Positions 24,605-33,592 of a DNA stretch of 35,714 nt are shown in pieces. This stretch comes from Nesterenkonia massiliensis. GTDB lineage: Bacteria; Actinomycetota; Actinomycetes; Actinomycetales; Micrococcaceae. The notes below the pieces were generated by a model, which searched no databases, was not told the DNA's origin, and saw nothing but the letters and a program-made list of their open reading frames with translations. The translations under genes were made by a program, and so were the position numbers. The number at the start of each line of letters is the position of its first letter. The stretch's first letter is position 1. Location: NCBI RefSeq assembly GCF_000455245.1, contig NZ_HG005167.1, positions 171,679-207,392 on the forward strand, written 5' to 3'.

Positions 24605-25618
24605 ATGCCCGACCGTGAATTCCGTATCCCGACATCTGAGGAAGCGGTGGATCAGCTGGTGGGCATGCTCCAGTTGGAGCAGCTGGAGAACGACGCCGAC
24701 GGCGAGGACCAGTTTCTGGCTCCAGTCTTCGAGCAGGCCTTCTGGCGGGTCTTTGGAGGCCAGGTCCTGGCCCAGTCAGCGACCGCTGCCATGCATACTG
24801 TCGACCCAGAGCGTGCCATCCACTCGGTGCACGGCTACTTCCTGCGTCCCGGTGATGCCAGCAAGCCCATTGAGATCAAGGTTGAACGGCTGCGCGATGG
24901 CGGCTCCTTCTCGGCGCGCAGGTCGCAGGCCTACCAGAACGGCAAACCGATTCTGTCCATGATCGCCAGCTTCCAGCGTCCCTCGGCGGGACCAGCCCAC
25001 CAGGCTCAGATGCCCGCAGGCATTCCGGATCCGGAGGAGCTGGCGTCCCCAGAGGAACTCGTGGGGCATGTGAAACACCCGATCATCCAGGAATGGGGAC
25101 GCGGCCGCCCCTTCGAGATCCGGCATATCGACCGTCCGCTCTACCTTGAGGCGGACCGGGAAGCACGTCCCACCAGTGCAGTGTGGATGAAGACCAAGAC
25201 CGCGCTGCCAGATGACCCGAATGTGCACCGGGCCGCGATCCTCTACGCCTCCGACTACACCCTGCTGGAACCGATTCTGCGTAGACACAGTCTGTACTGG
25301 GCCAAGCCCGGGCTGAAGATGGCGTCCCTGGATCATGCGCTGTGGTGGCACCGGTCGGCCCGGGCAGATGAGTGGCTGCTCTACGTCCAAGACAGCCCCA
25401 GCGCCCAAAGCGCCCGCGGCCTCGGCACCGGGTCCATCTACAGCCGCGAGGGCCTGCTGGTGGCCACTGTGGCGCAGGAAGGTATGGTGCGGCCACCGCA
25501 GGGGATTCGGCCCCGTATCCAGGAAACCATTCAGAAGACCGTGGTGAACAACGGTCGAACCCAGCGCCAGCTCAACCAGAAGTACTCCAGCGCGTGGCGG
25601 TCACGCTATAGCGGCTAA
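24605..25618 (+). CDS. tesB: Acyl-CoA thioesterase II
   Basis: Hydrolyses acyl-CoA to free fatty acid and CoA. 337 residues from the ATG at 24605, preceded by AAGGAG at ideal spacing. Two hot-dog repeats: the first at about 15-125 with FGGQVLAQSATAAMHTV and SVHGYFLRPGD; the second at about 185-310 with YASDYTLLEPILRR and the catalytic Asp in SLDHALWWHR, then GRGLGTGSIYSREG-like sequence around the C-terminal strand. A basic tail of about 30 residues extends beyond the usual family end. Its TAA overlaps the mshA stop on the other strand. Confidence 0.94.
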   Translation: MPDREFRIPTSEEAVDQLVGMLQLEQLENDADGEDQFLAPVFEQAFWRVFGGQVLAQSATAAMHTVDPERAIHSVHGYFLRPGDASKPIEIKVERLRDGGSFSARRSQAYQNGKPILSMIASFQRPSAGPAHQAQMPAGIPDPEELASPEELVGHVKHPIIQEWGRGRPFEIRHIDRPLYLEADREARPTSAVWMKTKTALPDDPNVHRAAILYASDYTLLEPILRRHSLYWAKPGLKMASLDHALWWHRSARADEWLLYVQDSPSAQSARGLGTGSIYSREGLLVATVAQEGMVRPPQGIRPRIQETIQKTVVNNGRTQRQLNQKYSSAWRSRYSG

Positions 25619-26883
25619 TCAGTGCTGAGAGTGGTTTGCCGTGCGTGGCTATAGGCGCTCATAGCCTGCACCGCGGTGGCTTCCCAGGAATAGCCGCGGG
25701 CAAGTTCTGCAGCATGGTGTGAGAACTGCCTCCAGCGTGTCGGGTCTGCGGCCAGCCCGGCAATCTCGGCGGCCCAGTCCGCTGGATCCAGCGAATCGAT
25801 GAGCCGGCCGGTGCTGTTGTGCCTGACGAGTTCGGCCAGCCCACCAACACGGTGGGCAAGCACTGGCGTGCCGCAGGCCATGGCTTCTAGCGCCACCAGG
25901 CCGAAAGACTCGCTGTAGGAAGGCACAAGGACCGCATCTGAGCGACGGAACAGAGTCGCCAGATCATCGTGGGGCAGCGGCTTGCGGTGCACGACGACGT
26001 CGTCCACCCCGTGCTCAGCGGCGAGAGCTTCGATGTCGATGGCATCAGGTCCGCTCTGCCTGCCGGCAACAGTGAGGTGCACTGTCAACTCAGGGTGATC
26101 TCTGCGCAGATGCGCCAGTGCCTCCACCACAATCTGGGGACCCTTATGCGGCTGCAGTCGGCCCGCAAAGGTCAGTTCCAGGGGCCGATCGCCACGCCGG
26201 AGATGCCGCGGGTCACCGGCGGCGGGAGGATGGAAAATCTGCAGATCCACCCCGGGCTTGACCAGTGAGATCCTGTATCGCGGTACCTCAAAGAGGCGCT
26301 CCAGGTCCAGCCGCTCCCGCTCAGTATTGGCGGTCAGCGCGGCGGCCTCGGCAGCGATTCGAGCCTCAGCATCATGGCGACGCGGATCCTCCTGGGTGGC
26401 GGGGTCCCTTTCGATCTTGATCGCCCCGATGGTGTGCATGGTATGCACTGGACTCGCATCCAGTTCCTTAGCCAGGGTCAGACCCGCTAAACCGGAGAGC
26501 CAGTAGTGCGAATGCACCACATCCACCGTGGTGCTTGTGGCGGCTCTCAGTACCTCAGCGGCACGCTGTGACAGGGACTCCAGGCAATCCAGCAGCTGGG
26601 TCTTGTCTTGACGACACCCGCGCGGGACATGCAAGGAATGAAGCCGCCGACCATCGGTCAAGGTAGTACTGAAGTCCTGGCCGCCTTCCTGCGCGGCGGT
26701 ATCTACGGTGGGGAGGTCCAGGTCTGTGGTGACAATGTCGACTTCCACACCCTGGGCAACAAGGGCCTGGGAGAGCGCATTGACATAGACATTCAGGCCC
26801 CCGGCGTCGCCCATTCCCGCCTGTGCCAGGGGAGAGGTGTGCAGGCTGAGCATGACCACGCGCTGTACAGCGTCAGTGGGCAT
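25615..26883 (-). CDS. mshA: D-inositol-3-phosphate glycosyltransferase MshA-like
   Basis: GT4 retaining glycosyltransferase that starts mycothiol synthesis by joining GlcNAc to inositol-3-phosphate. 422 residues. The N-terminal domain has LSLHTSPLAQAGMGDAGGLN, the MshA signature around the acceptor site, and VDVVHSHYWLSGLAG. The C-terminal GT-B domain has FAGRLQPHKGPQIVVEAL and the donor-site SYSESFGLVALEAMACGTPV with its two Glu spaced for nucleotide sugar binding. The ATG has GGAGAG upstream. It follows the DUF2079 gene by 38 bp on the same strand. Close GT4 relatives exist, so mshA is a strong but not exclusive reading. Confidence 0.88.
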   Translation of the reverse strand: MPTDAVQRVVMLSLHTSPLAQAGMGDAGGLNVYVNALSQALVAQGVEVDIVTTDLDLPTVDTAAQEGGQDFSTTLTDGRRLHSLHVPRGCRQDKTQLLDCLESLSQRAAEVLRAATSTTVDVVHSHYWLSGLAGLTLAKELDASPVHTMHTIGAIKIERDPATQEDPRRHDAEARIAAEAAALTANTERERLDLERLFEVPRYRISLVKPGVDLQIFHPPAAGDPRHLRRGDRPLELTFAGRLQPHKGPQIVVEALAHLRRDHPELTVHLTVAGRQSGPDAIDIEALAAEHGVDDVVVHRKPLPHDDLATLFRRSDAVLVPSYSESFGLVALEAMACGTPVLAHRVGGLAELVRHNSTGRLIDSLDPADWAAEIAGLAADPTRWRQFSHHAAELARGYSWEATAVQAMSAYSHARQTTLSTD

Positions 26884-26921
26884 AGGACTCTCCGGGGATG
26901 GCGTGCTGGGGCTCTGTCATG

Positions 26922-28454
26922 TTATCGCGAGAGATAGTCGCCGCATTTCTCGGCTGTGGGAATATCGCGCCGCAGCACCCATAGTCCCATGTCATCCTCG
27001 CTGACCGGTTCGAAGCCCAAGCGTTCTGCGCGTTGGAAGGCCTCCTCCGGCGTGAGCGGATGAGAGCCGCCAAGCTCAGCAGCGCGTTCGTCGATGATTA
27101 GCCACTGCAGGTCCTCCTCGGCGGTGGTCCCGTTGAGTCCCACGTAGGTGCGGTCCACCAGATGCGGCACCGCAGTATCGGCGGCCTCCACGCAGACACC
27201 ATCGGGGATCATCTCCACTGCGCGCTCATGGGCCTGCGCCCGCTCGTACATGGACCAGTTATGCCCGGTGAGCGTGCGCTGATACGGGAAGACCTGCGGA
27301 AAGAGCAAGGAGCCGACGACGCCGCAGGCCAGCAGCAGCGCAGGAATTGCTACTGGCAGGTGCCCGCGAATTCCGGATGCGCCGACTTCAGCCTCGGAGA
27401 CAGCATCGCCTGAGCTGCGGTCCGTGCGACGCCGTGCCCAGGGCACTCGCGGAATCAGCACACCCTGATGGACCAGGCGCCGAATCACGTCCATAGCCGC
27501 CAGCAGGAAGATCGGGGCGAGAATCGCGTCGTATTGATAGACCGGCGACCACACGTTGAGGCGATCGTTGAAGAGTCTGGAGAGCAGTATCGGTGCGCCC
27601 AGCAGCACATAGGGGGAGAGGAAGGGCAGGAACAGCAGGGGCGCGAAGTGCAGCAGCCACAGACTGACCTTCAGGGAGTGGTCAAACAGGACCACAACGG
27701 CGTTCCACGGCTGGGTGATGATAAACAGTAGGGCCGCGCCCGCAGAGGGTCCCAGTGAGGTGTACTGCCAGTAGACGAACTCGCCGGCGGGGGAGAAGTG
27801 CGGGATCACGGTCTCGACTGCCAGCCAGTAGCCGAAGATGCCGAGGCCAGCGGTGATCGCTGCAGGAAGCCAGGCGCGCCGGATGGCGAGGATTAAGGCG
27901 ATGGCGAGGAGTGTGACACCCATGTCCTCGCGCACGGCCAGCAGCACCACAGACAGACCAACGGCCCACCACATGCGACGGCGTTCAATAGCCCAGATGA
28001 TCCAGGCGATGATCGGTACGCCGAAGGCGATCTCGTGGAAGTCCCAGTTCACAATCGCTTGGAAGGGCCACCACAGCAGCAGGGCGGCGGCGCTCAATAG
28101 CGCCGGCACATGTGAGAACCAACCGCGCACCACGAGGTAGACCGGAATGGCGGTAGATGCCAGCAGCCCGATCATGCCGATATTGAGCATTCGCGGATCG
28201 TCCCAGATCCAGTACAGCGGCGCGAAGAGCACCAGGATCGGATGGAAATGGTCACCTAGGAGATGAAAGTCCTCGCCCTTGATGGGGACGATGGGTGCCT
28301 TGAACAGCGCGTACTGCCGAACCGCCTGGTCAAAGATGCCCAGGTCATACCCCTTGGCCTCGAAGTTCCGGAAGCGCAGCAGAGAGTGGATCAAGGCCAG
28401 GAGAGAGCCGGCCGCCATGACCAGTCCGAGATGAACTTTGTGACGCAGCGGCAA
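26922..28454 (-). CDS. DUF2079 polytopic membrane protein
   Basis: Integral membrane protein, 510 residues, of the DUF2079 family; the fold resembles GT-C glycosyltransferases but no activity is known. An N-terminal membrane segment is followed by the family motif KGYDLGIFDQAVRQYA and KGEDFHLLGDHFHPILVLFAP, then about ten further hydrophobic spans up to residue 330, a charged cytosolic loop (about 340-370), one more span, and a soluble C-terminal domain. The start is a TTG at 28454, supported by AGGAG six bases upstream. It is probably co-transcribed with mshA; a link to glycolipid or glycan work is inferred from that context only. Confidence 0.87.
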   Translation of the reverse strand: MPLRHKVHLGLVMAAGSLLALIHSLLRFRNFEAKGYDLGIFDQAVRQYALFKAPIVPIKGEDFHLLGDHFHPILVLFAPLYWIWDDPRMLNIGMIGLLASTAIPVYLVVRGWFSHVPALLSAAALLLWWPFQAIVNWDFHEIAFGVPIIAWIIWAIERRRMWWAVGLSVVLLAVREDMGVTLLAIALILAIRRAWLPAAITAGLGIFGYWLAVETVIPHFSPAGEFVYWQYTSLGPSAGAALLFIITQPWNAVVVLFDHSLKVSLWLLHFAPLLFLPFLSPYVLLGAPILLSRLFNDRLNVWSPVYQYDAILAPIFLLAAMDVIRRLVHQGVLIPRVPWARRRTDRSSGDAVSEAEVGASGIRGHLPVAIPALLLACGVVGSLLFPQVFPYQRTLTGHNWSMYERAQAHERAVEMIPDGVCVEAADTAVPHLVDRTYVGLNGTTAEEDLQWLIIDERAAELGGSHPLTPEEAFQRAERLGFEPVSEDDMGLWVLRRDIPTAEKCGDYLSR

Positions 28455-28496
28455 GTGGAGCTCCTGGTAGTGCGAGTGAGTTGCTTCTGTGGCGGT

Positions 28497-28547
28497 CCAC
28501 CGGCGGACGCGGCGTCGCCGTAGGACGTTCCATGGTATCGCCGGTGG
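28497..28547. repeat. Inverted repeat upstream of the DUF2079 gene
   Basis: CCACCGGCG (28497-28505) and CGCCGGTGG (28539-28547) form a 9-bp dyad around a 33-nt loop that itself holds the palindrome GACGCGGCGTC. It lies in the leader region of the DUF2079 gene and may be a leader stem or protein site. Confidence 0.35.
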
Positions 28548-28575
28548 TCGTGCCGGTGTTGAGGCAGGGAGTGTT

Positions 28576-28612
28576 AACGGGCCCGTTCCTTTGGAGGTGG
28601 AACGGGCCCGTT
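28576..28612. terminator. Hairpin terminator after tRNA-Arg
   Basis: AACGGGCCCGTTCC (28576-28589) pairs perfectly with 28599-28612 around a 9-nt loop, 27 nt beyond the 3' end of the tRNA. Each arm is itself a 12-bp palindrome (AACGGGCCCGTT), so other foldings are possible. Confidence 0.8.
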
Positions 28613-28639
28613 GGCCTTGTTTACTGGGATGTAGCCGTG

Positions 28640-28712
28640 TGCCCCAGGAGGGATTCGAACCCCCGACCGGCGGATTAGAAGGCCGCTGCTCTATCCCCTG
28701 AGCTACTGAGGC
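28640..28712 (-). tRNA. tRNA-Arg (anticodon TCT)
   Basis: A 73-nt cloverleaf on the minus strand. The acceptor stem pairs GCCTCAG with CTGGGGC (one wobble), the discriminator is A, and CCA is not encoded. D arm GCTC...GAGC; anticodon loop CTTCTAA giving TCT; T arm with TTCGAAT. The anticodon stem has a C-T mismatch at 31-39. It reads the AGA/AGG arginine codons, which are rare in this genome. Confidence 0.96.
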
Positions 28713-28751
28713 GCGGGCCGAGAGGCAGCCCGGCGGATAAGTCTACCGAAT

Positions 28752-29429
28752 TCAGGCATTGACCATGGAGTGCGCGGCGCGCTCCAGGTAGTCCCACAGC
28801 ACCTGCTCGTGCAGCGGTGAGAGTTCAGCGGCATCGACAGCTTTGCGCATAAACCGAAGCCATTTATCCCGGGCTTCGGCGTCGACCCGGAAGGGCATGT
28901 GGCGCATCCGAAGACGCGGATGACCCCGCTGCTGCTGGTAGGCCCGCGGGCCGCCCCAGTACTGCTCAAGGAACAGCAGCAGCCGCTCCTTTGCAGGGCC
29001 GAGGTCTTCCTCTGGATACATGGCCCGAAAATCGGGGTCCTCTGCGACCTGGTCGTAAAAGACATCTACGATCTTCTGGAACGTCTGGCGCCCGCCGACC
29101 TGGGCGTAGAAGCTCTCCGGATTCACCGCGTCGGGATCCGGCTCCGCCGGCATCGGTGAGCCGTCGGGCCCTGGCATTACACCCAGGTCAGTAGGCATGG
29201 GGCGTAGGGCCGGTGGCAGGTGCGTGCGCTCCTGCGGGGACGTCACCGGGGTCAGCTCGGCGCCGTCGTCGTTGGTCTGCGGTTCTTCAGCCGCGGCAGG
29301 TGGCTGGTGGGCCTGCCTATCCGGGCGCCCGGTCACCTGGGACGGAGGTTTGCCCACCGGTCGGATCGTGGCGATGGGCGCACCAAGACGGCGGGAGAAC
29401 TTGGGGAGCTCGCGGTGCTCTTCTGTCAT
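28752..29429 (-). CDS. glbO: Group II truncated hemoglobin (GlbO type) with long N-terminal extension
   Basis: Heme protein for oxygen or reactive nitrogen chemistry, cytosolic. The globin domain occupies about 103-225: [50 protein letters not shown] with the group II Trp, and [13 protein letters not shown] with the proximal His. Ordinary GlbO proteins are about 125-135 residues, whereas this one has about 100 extra residues rich in Pro, Gln and Glu, apparently disordered. The ATG at 29429 is favoured because a -10-like TATGCT lies 9 nt upstream (leaderless). Internal ATG codons at residues 78, 85 and 93 would give a normal-length globin, so start choice matters. It diverges from rpiB. Confidence 0.88.
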   Translation of the reverse strand: MTEEHRELPKFSRRLGAPIATIRPVGKPPSQVTGRPDRQAHQPPAAAEEPQTNDDGAELTPVTSPQERTHLPPALRPMPTDLGVMPGPDGSPMPAEPDPDAVNPESFYAQVGGRQTFQKIVDVFYDQVAEDPDFRAMYPEEDLGPAKERLLLFLEQYWGGPRAYQQQRGHPRLRMRHMPFRVDAEARDKWLRFMRKAVDAAELSPLHEQVLWDYLERAAHSMVNA

Positions 29430-29438
29430 AGTCGTTTA

Positions 29439-29448
29439 AGCATAAGAT
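29439..29448. promoter_or_regulatory. Overlapping divergent -10 boxes, glbO and rpiB
   Basis: In AGCATAAGAT, the minus-strand TATGCT (29444-29439) faces glbO and the plus-strand TAAGAT (29443-29448) faces rpiB. The two hexamers share two bases, so only one polymerase could open the site at a time. Confidence 0.5.
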
Positions 29449-29489
29449 GGTGCCCGCTTGTTCCTTAAACCCCATACGGGAAGGTCCCC

Positions 29490-29963
29490 ATGCGCGTCCA
29501 CATAGCCACTGACCATGCCGGAATGGAGCTCTCTGCTCATCTGGTGGAGCACCTCAAAGCTAAAGGTTACGAGGTGATTGACCACGGTCCGGCGGAATAC
29601 GACGCCGCAGATGACTACCCGGGCTTCTGCCTCAAAGCCGCAGAGGCTGTTGCTTCGGAGCAAGCCGAAGGCCAGGACTCGCTGGGCATTGTTCTCGGCG
29701 GCTCCGGCAATGGAGAGCAGATTGCGGCAAATAAGGTCCAAGGCATCCGGGCCGCACTGGCGTGGAACCTGGATACCGCACGGCTGGCCCGTGAGCACAA
29801 CAACGCCAACGTGGTAGGACTCGGCGGACGACAGCACAGCCTGGAAGAGGCCACCGCCATCGTGGATGCCTTCCTCGAAGGTCAGTGGAGCAACGAGGAG
29901 CGCCACAGTCGGCGCATCAGCAAAATCACCCATTACGAGAACACCGGCGAAATCCTCGACTGA
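29490..29963 (+). CDS. rpiB: Ribose-5-phosphate isomerase B
   Basis: Interconverts ribose-5-phosphate and ribulose-5-phosphate, next to gnd in the pentose phosphate pathway although the genes are apart here. 157 residues, the actinobacterial length. Motifs are MRVHIATDHAGMELSAHL, GIVLGGSGNGEQIAANKV (phosphate loop; Ser/Gly in place of the Cys of enteric RpiB) and EHNNANVVGLGGRQHS. The ATG has GGAAGG upstream. It is followed 21 bp later by the glycosylase gene on the same strand. Confidence 0.95.
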   Translation: MRVHIATDHAGMELSAHLVEHLKAKGYEVIDHGPAEYDAADDYPGFCLKAAEAVASEQAEGQDSLGIVLGGSGNGEQIAANKVQGIRAALAWNLDTARLAREHNNANVVGLGGRQHSLEEATAIVDAFLEGQWSNEERHSRRISKITHYENTGEILD

Positions 29964-29984
29964 GCCGATCCACACCTGCCTGAC

Positions 29985-30938
29985 GTGCCCGAAGGTCATA
30001 CCGTGCATCGTCTCGCTGCCCAGATGCACCGGCTCTTTGCCGGTCAACAGTGGCGAGTCTCCTCCCCGCAAGGGCGCTTTGCCGCGGGCGCTTCCCGACT
30101 GGACGGCCAGCTCCCTGAACGTGCTGAGGCGTGGGGCAAGCACCTGTTCCTTCACGTCGACGGCGTGATCTGGCAAGTCCACCTCGGGCTCTACGGGGCC
30201 TTCAGCTTCCGCGGTGACGAACAGTTCGCCGGCCCTGCCAGCATTGGGGCACCACGAGCCGCCGTCGAACAGCTGCAGCCCAGTTACGCCGACGACGGAT
30301 GGATCATTCCGGAACCAGCTGGCGGCGCGGTTCGGGCGAGAGTCCAAAGCCGTCACGGCTGGGCGGACCTGCGAGGACCAGCCACCTGTGCGGTGATCAC
30401 CGAAGATGAGTACCACGCTGTCATCGCCAAGCTGGGACCGGACCCGCTGCGCCAGCCCGAAGGCACCATGGACGATTGTGCTCGAAGGCAGTTCGCCGCC
30501 AATCTCGCGCGACGCCGGATCAGTATTGCCGCGGCACTGATGGACCAGGCAGTGATAGCCGGGGTAGGCAATATCTACCGCGCTGAGTCACTGTTCGTTG
30601 AGCGCATCGACCCGGACACTCCAGCGCAGCAGCTAAGCCCCGAACAGGTCGACTCACTGTGGAACACCCTGACCACCCAACTGCGCCAGGGATATGCAGA
30701 GGGCATCATCCGGACTCTGCGTACTGCGCATAAAGGTGCGGCCACCAGCGATGATGTCCATGATTATCGTGCCGGGCGTGCGGCACAGCAGAATCAGCAA
30801 CTGCGTCGCCACTGGGTGTATCAGCACCACAACACAGCCTGCCTGCGATGTGGTGCTGCTATTGCCATGCGTGAGCTGCAAGGACGGCGCCTGTACTGGT
30901 GCCCAGGCTGTCAGGACAACAGTCGCAGTCAGGCTTAA
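29985..30938 (+). CDS. nei: Fpg/Nei-family DNA glycosylase
   Basis: Base-excision repair glycosylase/AP lyase acting on oxidised bases. 317 residues, GTG start giving PEGHTVHRLA after Met removal, with the catalytic Pro2 and Glu3. The N-terminal beta-sandwich carries WGKHLFLHVDG. The H2TH region has DQAVIAGVGNIYRAESLF. The C-terminal zinc finger has CLRCG and WCPGC. The PEGHTVHR start marks the Nei (Nei2-like) rather than the Fpg side. It is probably co-transcribed with rpiB. Confidence 0.94.
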   Translation: MPEGHTVHRLAAQMHRLFAGQQWRVSSPQGRFAAGASRLDGQLPERAEAWGKHLFLHVDGVIWQVHLGLYGAFSFRGDEQFAGPASIGAPRAAVEQLQPSYADDGWIIPEPAGGAVRARVQSRHGWADLRGPATCAVITEDEYHAVIAKLGPDPLRQPEGTMDDCARRQFAANLARRRISIAAALMDQAVIAGVGNIYRAESLFVERIDPDTPAQQLSPEQVDSLWNTLTTQLRQGYAEGIIRTLRTAHKGAATSDDVHDYRAGRAAQQNQQLRRHWVYQHHNTACLRCGAAIAMRELQGRRLYWCPGCQDNSRSQA

Positions 30939-31012
30939 GTACCGTAGAATCTCAGGGTCAGTTCCGGTGCCACCGGTGACCGAGACACCAGCTATCAAGG
31001 AGAGCATTCCCA

Positions 31013-33022
31013 GTGAGCGAAAACGCCGCGTCCGCATCCATCAGCATCAGTCTCGGCGGTCAGCCGACAACTGTGACTGAGGGCACCACCGGCACTGAGC
31101 TCTTCGCTGATCAGGCCACCACCGTCGTGATGCGCGTCGATGGTCAGCTCTGGGACCTCTCCCGTCAGATCCCCGACGGCGCTTCCGTTGAGCCGGTAGA
31201 TATCAGCGAGCCCGACGGTCTCAACGTGCTGCGGCACTCCGCCGCCCATGTCATGGCTCAAGCAGTCCAGCAGCTGTTCCCAGGTTCGAAACTGGGTATC
31301 GGCCCCTACATCACGGACGGCTTCTACTTCGACTTCGACGTGGAGAATCCCTTTACGCCTGAGGATCTGAAGAAGATCGAAAAGGCCATGCAGAAGATCG
31401 TCAAGTCCGGTCAGACCTTCGAGCGCGAAGTAGTGGACCTCGACGAGGCCAAACGGCAGATGGCTGATGAGCCCTATAAGCTCGAGCTCCTCGGCTCCGG
31501 CAGTGAAGCCGGCGACGACGCCTCCGTTGAGGTCGGCGGGGATGTCATCACCATCTACCACAATGTCGACCGCAAGGGAGAGCGAGTCTGGGCAGATCTG
31601 TGCCGTGGCCCGCATCTGCCCAGCACCAAGCTGATCGCCAATGGTTTCGCCGTCATGCGCTCGGCAGCGGCCTACTGGCGGGGTAAAGAGTCCAACCCCC
31701 AGCTGCAGCGGCTCTACGGCACTGCATGGCCTACCAAAGACGATCTAGTGGCCTACAAGGAACGACTGGCCGAGGCCGAACGCCGCGACCACCGCCGTCT
31801 GGGTAATGAGCTGGACCTCTTCAGCTTCCCCGACGAGCTCGGCTCGGGTCTGCCGGTATTCCATCCCAAGGGCGGTGTGCTGCGCCGTGTGATGGAGGAC
31901 TATTCACGTCGCCGCCACGAGGAAGCCGGCTACGAGTTCGTCTATACACCGCACATCACCAAGGGGCGGCTCTACGAAGTCTCCGGCCACCTCGAGTGGT
32001 ACAAAGATGGCATGTTCCCGGCAATGCACGTGGATGAACAGCGTGATGAGCAGACCGGCGAGGTCATCAAGCCTGGCCAGGACTACTACCTGAAGCCGAT
32101 GAACTGCCCGATGCACAACCTGATCTTCGACTCCCGGGGACGTTCCTACCGTGAGCTGCCGCTGCGGCTCTTCGAATTCGGCTCTGTCTACCGCTATGAG
32201 AAGTCCGGCGTGGTCCACGGCCTGACTCGGGTGCGCGGAATGACCCAGGACGACGCCCACATCTACTGCACTCGAGATCAGATGAAGTCTGAGCTGACCG
32301 GCACGTTGAACTTCGTGCTGGGGCTGCTGAAAGACTACGGGCTGGACGATTTCTACCTCGAACTGTCCACTAAGGACCCTGAGAAGTACGTGGGCTCGGA
32401 TGAGATCTGGGAGGAAGCCACCGAGACTCTGGCCGAGGTGGCAGCGGAGTCCGGCCTGGAGCTGGTGCCGGATCCGGGTGGCGCCGCCTTCTACGGCCCG
32501 AAGATCTCCGTACAGGCCCGGGATGCCATCGGCCGAACCTGGCAGATGTCGACCATCCAGTTGGACTTCAATCTGCCTGAGCGCTTCGACCTGGAATACA
32601 CCGCAGCAGACGGGACTCGCCAGCGTCCCGTGATGATCCACCGGGCACTCTTCGGCTCCATCGAGCGATTCCTCGGCGTGCTCACCGAGCACTACGCAGG
32701 CGCCTTCCCGGCATGGCTGGCACCAGTACAGGTCCGCGCCATCCCGGTCGCCGAGCCGTTCAACGACTACCTCGCTGAAGTGGTAGCCAAGCTCAAGGCC
32801 AAGGGCGTGCGTACTGAGCTCGACGACGGCAACGAACGATTCCCCAAGAAGATCCGCACGGCATCCAAGGACAAGATCCCATTCGTGCTCATCGCCGGGG
32901 GAGAGGATGCAGAAGTCGGTGCCGTCTCCTTCCGCTTCCGTGACGGCAGCCAGGAGAACCAGGTTCCGGTGGATGAGGCTGTTGAGCGCATCGTTAAGGC
33001 CATTGAGGACCGCGTGGCCTAA
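31013..33022 (+). CDS. thrS: Threonyl-tRNA synthetase
   Basis: Charges tRNA-Thr. 669 residues, GTG start with AAGGAG about 11 nt upstream and a -10-like TAGAAT at 30945-30950. Domains in order: TGS-like N-terminus (about 1-70), editing domain with [17 protein letters not shown] near 76, then the class II catalytic core with the zinc-ligand motif [10 protein letters not shown], motif 2 around [20 protein letters not shown] and motif 3 at [18 protein letters not shown], and the anticodon-binding domain (about 560-669). The leader is about 60 nt and carries no T-box. The HIT gene begins on the base after its stop. Confidence 0.97.
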   Translation: MSENAASASISISLGGQPTTVTEGTTGTELFADQATTVVMRVDGQLWDLSRQIPDGASVEPVDISEPDGLNVLRHSAAHVMAQAVQQLFPGSKLGIGPYITDGFYFDFDVENPFTPEDLKKIEKAMQKIVKSGQTFEREVVDLDEAKRQMADEPYKLELLGSGSEAGDDASVEVGGDVITIYHNVDRKGERVWADLCRGPHLPSTKLIANGFAVMRSAAAYWRGKESNPQLQRLYGTAWPTKDDLVAYKERLAEAERRDHRRLGNELDLFSFPDELGSGLPVFHPKGGVLRRVMEDYSRRRHEEAGYEFVYTPHITKGRLYEVSGHLEWYKDGMFPAMHVDEQRDEQTGEVIKPGQDYYLKPMNCPMHNLIFDSRGRSYRELPLRLFEFGSVYRYEKSGVVHGLTRVRGMTQDDAHIYCTRDQMKSELTGTLNFVLGLLKDYGLDDFYLELSTKDPEKYVGSDEIWEEATETLAEVAAESGLELVPDPGGAAFYGPKISVQARDAIGRTWQMSTIQLDFNLPERFDLEYTAADGTRQRPVMIHRALFGSIERFLGVLTEHYAGAFPAWLAPVQVRAIPVAEPFNDYLAEVVAKLKAKGVRTELDDGNERFPKKIRTASKDKIPFVLIAGGEDAEVGAVSFRFRDGSQENQVPVDEAVERIVKAIEDRVA

Positions 33023-33592
33023 ATGAACCAGGCACCCTGGGACACCGATAATTACGTGCTGCCTGGGGTGCCTGATGCCTTCCAACGGCTATGGACACCC
33101 CATCGCGAGGCGTATCAGGTCAAGGGGCAGGACCAGGTCACCGGCGAGGACAACTGTCCCTTCTGCGCTGGTCCGCAGCGCGAGGATGAGCAGTCACTGA
33201 TCGTCCATCGTGGTCGAACCTGCTATGTCCTGCTGAACCTCTACCCCTATAACCCGGGGCATCTGCTGGTATGCCCTTACCGACACGTACCGGATCTGAC
33301 GGACCTGGACGCGGAAGAAGCCGCTGAGTTCACTGCCCTGACCCAGGATGCGATGCGTGCACTGCGGACCCAGAGCCATCCGGCGGGCTTCAACTTGGGC
33401 ATCAACCAGGGCAAAGCCGGTGGCGCTGGGATCGCAGCACATCTCCACCAGCACGTCATCCCGCGCTGGAGCGGGGATACGAACTTTCTGCCGATCATCG
33501 CCCAGACTAAGTCTCTCTCGGCCACGCTCGGAGAGATTCGGCGCCTGGTAGCACAAGCGTGGCCAGCGGCAACAGGGGGCGCGGAGGACTGA
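33023..33592 (+). CDS. HIT-domain nucleotide hydrolase/phosphorylase
   Basis: Histidine-triad protein of the Ap4A-phosphorylase-like subgroup, 189 residues. The triad is AAHLHQHVIPRW near 148. The N-terminal NCPFCAGP supplies a probable zinc-binding CxxC, and YNPGHLLVCPYRHVPDL is typical of the fold. The ATG directly follows the thrS TAA, and its TGA overlaps the pgsA ATG (TGATG), so the three genes are translationally coupled. Aminoacyl-tRNA synthetases can make Ap4A, so an adjacent Ap4A-clearing enzyme is sensible, but substrate is not shown. Confidence 0.92.
   Translation: MNQAPWDTDNYVLPGVPDAFQRLWTPHREAYQVKGQDQVTGEDNCPFCAGPQREDEQSLIVHRGRTCYVLLNLYPYNPGHLLVCPYRHVPDLTDLDAEEAAEFTALTQDAMRALRTQSHPAGFNLGINQGKAGGAGIAAHLHQHVIPRWSGDTNFLPIIAQTKSLSATLGEIRRLVAQAWPAATGGAED

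Noticed and set aside
28576-28712. Integration site of a mobile element at tRNA-Arg
   Set aside because: No integrase gene, no repeat of the tRNA 3' end nearby, and flanking genes are ordinary chromosomal ones.
30939-31012. T-box or other leader riboswitch before thrS
   Set aside because: The leader is about 60 nt with no T-box motif or terminator/antiterminator pair.
31904-33085. A 393-residue minus-strand reading frame
   Set aside because: It is the antisense of thrS, which has all synthetase motifs.
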